Positions 62,599 to 64,000 of a stretch of DNA of 64,000 nucleotides are shown here, in pieces. Where the stretch lies: positions 558,001-622,000 of the forward strand of contig CAWCUK010000004.1 in the NCBI GenBank assembly GCA_963798775.1, given 5' to 3'. Below the pieces are notes generated by a model. It was not told the origin of the DNA and searched no databases. It saw only the letters and a list, made by a program, of their open reading frames with translations. The DNA comes from CAWCUK01 sp963798775. Its GTDB lineage: Bacteria; Bacteroidota; Ignavibacteria; Ignavibacteriales; Ignavibacteriaceae. Both the position numbers and the translations under genes were made by a program. How positions within the stretch are numbered: position 1 is the first letter of the stretch; each line of letters begins with the position of its first letter.

Positions 62599-62880
62599 AA
62601 TATTTGATTTTTATTTTTAATAGTGCAATGAATATGCCAGTCGTAAAAAAGGTGAAACTAGCGGAAAAAGGAATTCTTCACCAAAAGACATGGTTCAGAA
62701 ATTAAACGAAGAGGTTAAATAATTGGAATATTTATTTAGATTTAATCCAGGAATAACTTTTATAAAATTAATTTTTTCAATGTAAAGTTAAATAATATGT
62801 TGTTATGTTTACTTGAGGATAAAATAATTAATATTAATAACAGCAGCTGAAAGATGAAATAATTGGGAGATAAGAAAGAA

Positions 62881-63783
62881 ATGGATTCGTCGCAAAAAGG
62901 AATAAGAACGCTAAAAATTTCATTGATCGGATTATTAGTTACAGCCTTATTTCAAGTGGTGATTGTGTACATTAGCGGAAGCGCCGCATTACTTGCCGAC
63001 ACTATTCATAATTTTGCAGATGCGTTTACTTCTATTCCATTGTGGATTGCTTTTTCCTTAAGTAGAAGAAAATCGACAAAAAAATTAACATACGGTTACG
63101 GACGTTCTGAGGACATTGCCGGGATAATAATCATCGGTGTAATTCTTATAAGCGCGGTAATCGCGGTTTATGAATCTGTAGAAAAATTTTATTCTTTAGA
63201 GAGTATAAGAAACAGCGGCTGGGTTATTGCTGCATCTATAATTGGTTTTATAGGAAACGAATTTGTTGCTCATTACAGAATAAATACTGGAAAAGAAATC
63301 GGCAGTGCCGCGTTAGTTGCTGACGGACAGCATTCAAGGATTGATGGACTTACTTCATTGGCTGTGCTGTTTGGTGCGGTAGGTGTGCTTGCGGGATTTC
63401 CTATTCTTGATCCTCTAATGGGAATTATTATTAGTCTTTTTATTTTTGGTATTGTTATTACTACTTCCAAAGAAATTTTTAAAAGATTAATGGATGTAGT
63501 AGACCCGGTTTTGCTTGATGAAATAAGAAAAGTAGTTCTTGGCTTAAAAGGTGTTTCCAGTGCTCATGATATAAAAGCAAGATGGATCGGGCATGAATTA
63601 AGGGTGGATTTAAGTATTGCCGTACCGGGAAATTTAACTGTTAATGAAGGACATCAATTGGCCGTTAATGTACAAGAGGAATTACTAAAAGAAATTCCTC
63701 ATCTTAAAAATATTACCATTCATGTTGATCCTGAAGATTTAATAGGGGAGGGGAAACATCATACTTCAACATTGCGGGTATAA
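62881..63783 (+). CDS. Cation diffusion facilitator (CDF) transporter
   Basis: 300 residues from ATG at 62881; an in-frame TTG at 62863 would add six. Six membrane helices and the CDF metal sites: DTIHNFADAFTS (HxxxD) and VADGQHSRIDGLTS (HxxxD). The C-terminal cytoplasmic domain KGVSSAHDIKARWIG with NITIHVDPED binds metals and triggers transport. Substrate probably Zn, Fe, Co or Mn by proton exchange. Its end overlaps the next gene by 25 bases on the other strand. Confidence 0.92.
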   Translation: MDSSQKGIRTLKISLIGLLVTALFQVVIVYISGSAALLADTIHNFADAFTSIPLWIAFSLSRRKSTKKLTYGYGRSEDIAGIIIIGVILISAVIAVYESVEKFYSLESIRNSGWVIAASIIGFIGNEFVAHYRINTGKEIGSAALVADGQHSRIDGLTSLAVLFGAVGVLAGFPILDPLMGIIISLFIFGIVITTSKEIFKRLMDVVDPVLLDEIRKVVLGLKGVSSAHDIKARWIGHELRVDLSIAVPGNLTVNEGHQLAVNVQEELLKEIPHLKNITIHVDPEDLIGEGKHHTSTLRV

Positions 63784-64000
63784 GATTCCGTCATGTGCAA
63801 ATCTAATTCTTCTCTAAAATCGGGATGAGCTATATCTATTAAAGCTTTAGCTCTCTGTCTTATCGTTTTTCCGTATAAATCGGCAATACCGTATTCCGTT
63901 ACAACATAATGAACATCGCCTCTGGTTGTGGTTACTCCCGCGCCTTCAGTTAAATATGGAGTAATTCTTGAAAGAGTACCTTTCTTTGCCGTAGAAGGAA
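63759..64000 (-). CDS. Acetyl-CoA hydrolase/transferase family protein, C-terminal part (partial)
   Basis: The last 80 codons of a gene continuing beyond the window. LSRITPYLTEGAGVTTTRGD and VVTEYGIADLYGKTIRQRAKALIDIAHPDFRE are the C-terminal signature of the acetyl-CoA hydrolase/4-hydroxybutyrate CoA-transferase family, in which the chain TTTRGDVHYVVTEYG is strongly conserved. Such enzymes exchange CoA between acyl groups, for instance acetate and butyrate or succinate. The active-site glutamate lies upstream of the window. Confidence 0.88.
   Translation of the reverse strand, partial: PSTAKKGTLSRITPYLTEGAGVTTTRGDVHYVVTEYGIADLYGKTIRQRAKALIDIAHPDFREELDLHMTESYTRNVEV

Noticed and set aside
62631..62721. 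Possible small gene ending in MVQKLNEEVK before the CDF gene
   Set aside because: The frame has coding-like composition but no start codon or ribosome site and an upstream stop; at most a remnant.

Overview
The window is an AT-rich, gene-dense bacterial chromosome segment. It probably comes from the class Ignavibacteria (Bacteroidota/Chlorobiota group). Support for this is a nuclease ending in a type IX secretion sorting domain of the NYPNPFNPSTT type, TonB and a TonB-dependent receptor, DUF2851, DUF5020, a curli locus, many lipoproteins, low GC, and a mixture of strong Shine-Dalgarno sites with GTG and TTG starts. No insertion sequence, prophage, integrase or CRISPR array was seen, so it reads as a stable chromosomal region.

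Layout. Positions 1-5.1 kb hold housekeeping genes: the end of pyrF, DUF2851 (frameshifted), a bifunctional-nuclease-domain protein, etfA/etfB and clpS. Positions 5.2-13.2 kb hold typA, pepD, a small SET-domain methyltransferase coupled to a secreted protein, a secreted endonuclease I, a serine hydrolase and a BrkB-like membrane protein. Positions 13.5-21.9 kb are a signalling block of three multi-PAS histidine kinases and a receiver protein; the last kinase is split by a frameshift. Positions 21.9-31.3 kb hold small proteins, a Memo-family secreted protein, a cupin, lipoproteins, TonB with an unusual leader, a GH2 glycosidase, a DUF116 protein and a frameshifted DUF1697 gene. Positions 31.4-33 kb hold a frameshifted copper nitrite reductase with an FNR/CRP-type operator, a candidate structured RNA and a CAU-anticodon tRNA. 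Positions 33.3-38.6 kb are a second signalling block (NarX-like kinase, LuxR-type regulator, lone receiver, kinase-like ATPase without its histidine). Positions 38.8-48 kb hold a TonB-dependent receptor, a TPR protein and Ku, an octaheme cytochrome with a duplicated eight-helix membrane partner, NudC and an ACC-deaminase-like enzyme. Positions 48.2-54.2 kb are a curli operon (csgE, csgF, csgG with a fused barrel-like domain, then two curlin genes behind a hairpin-rich leader) and a propeller lipoprotein. Positions 54.2-64 kb hold a YeiH-like exporter, an aldo/keto reductase, a purine-uptake pair, a CHASE-domain kinase, small proteins, a CDF transporter and the end of a CoA-transferase.

Themes. 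Nitrogen-oxide respiration is suggested by nirK and the HAO-like cytochrome. The paired histidines of the duplicated membrane protein next to that cytochrome suggest a two-heme-b quinol dehydrogenase. Surface amyloid formation is encoded by the curli locus. Six kinase genes and three receiver proteins point to heavy two-component signalling. Four genes show clean one-base frameshifts, and the partial pyrF has an in-frame stop. This suggests indel errors in a draft or long-read assembly, or recent gene decay, and should be settled before any of these genes is called broken.
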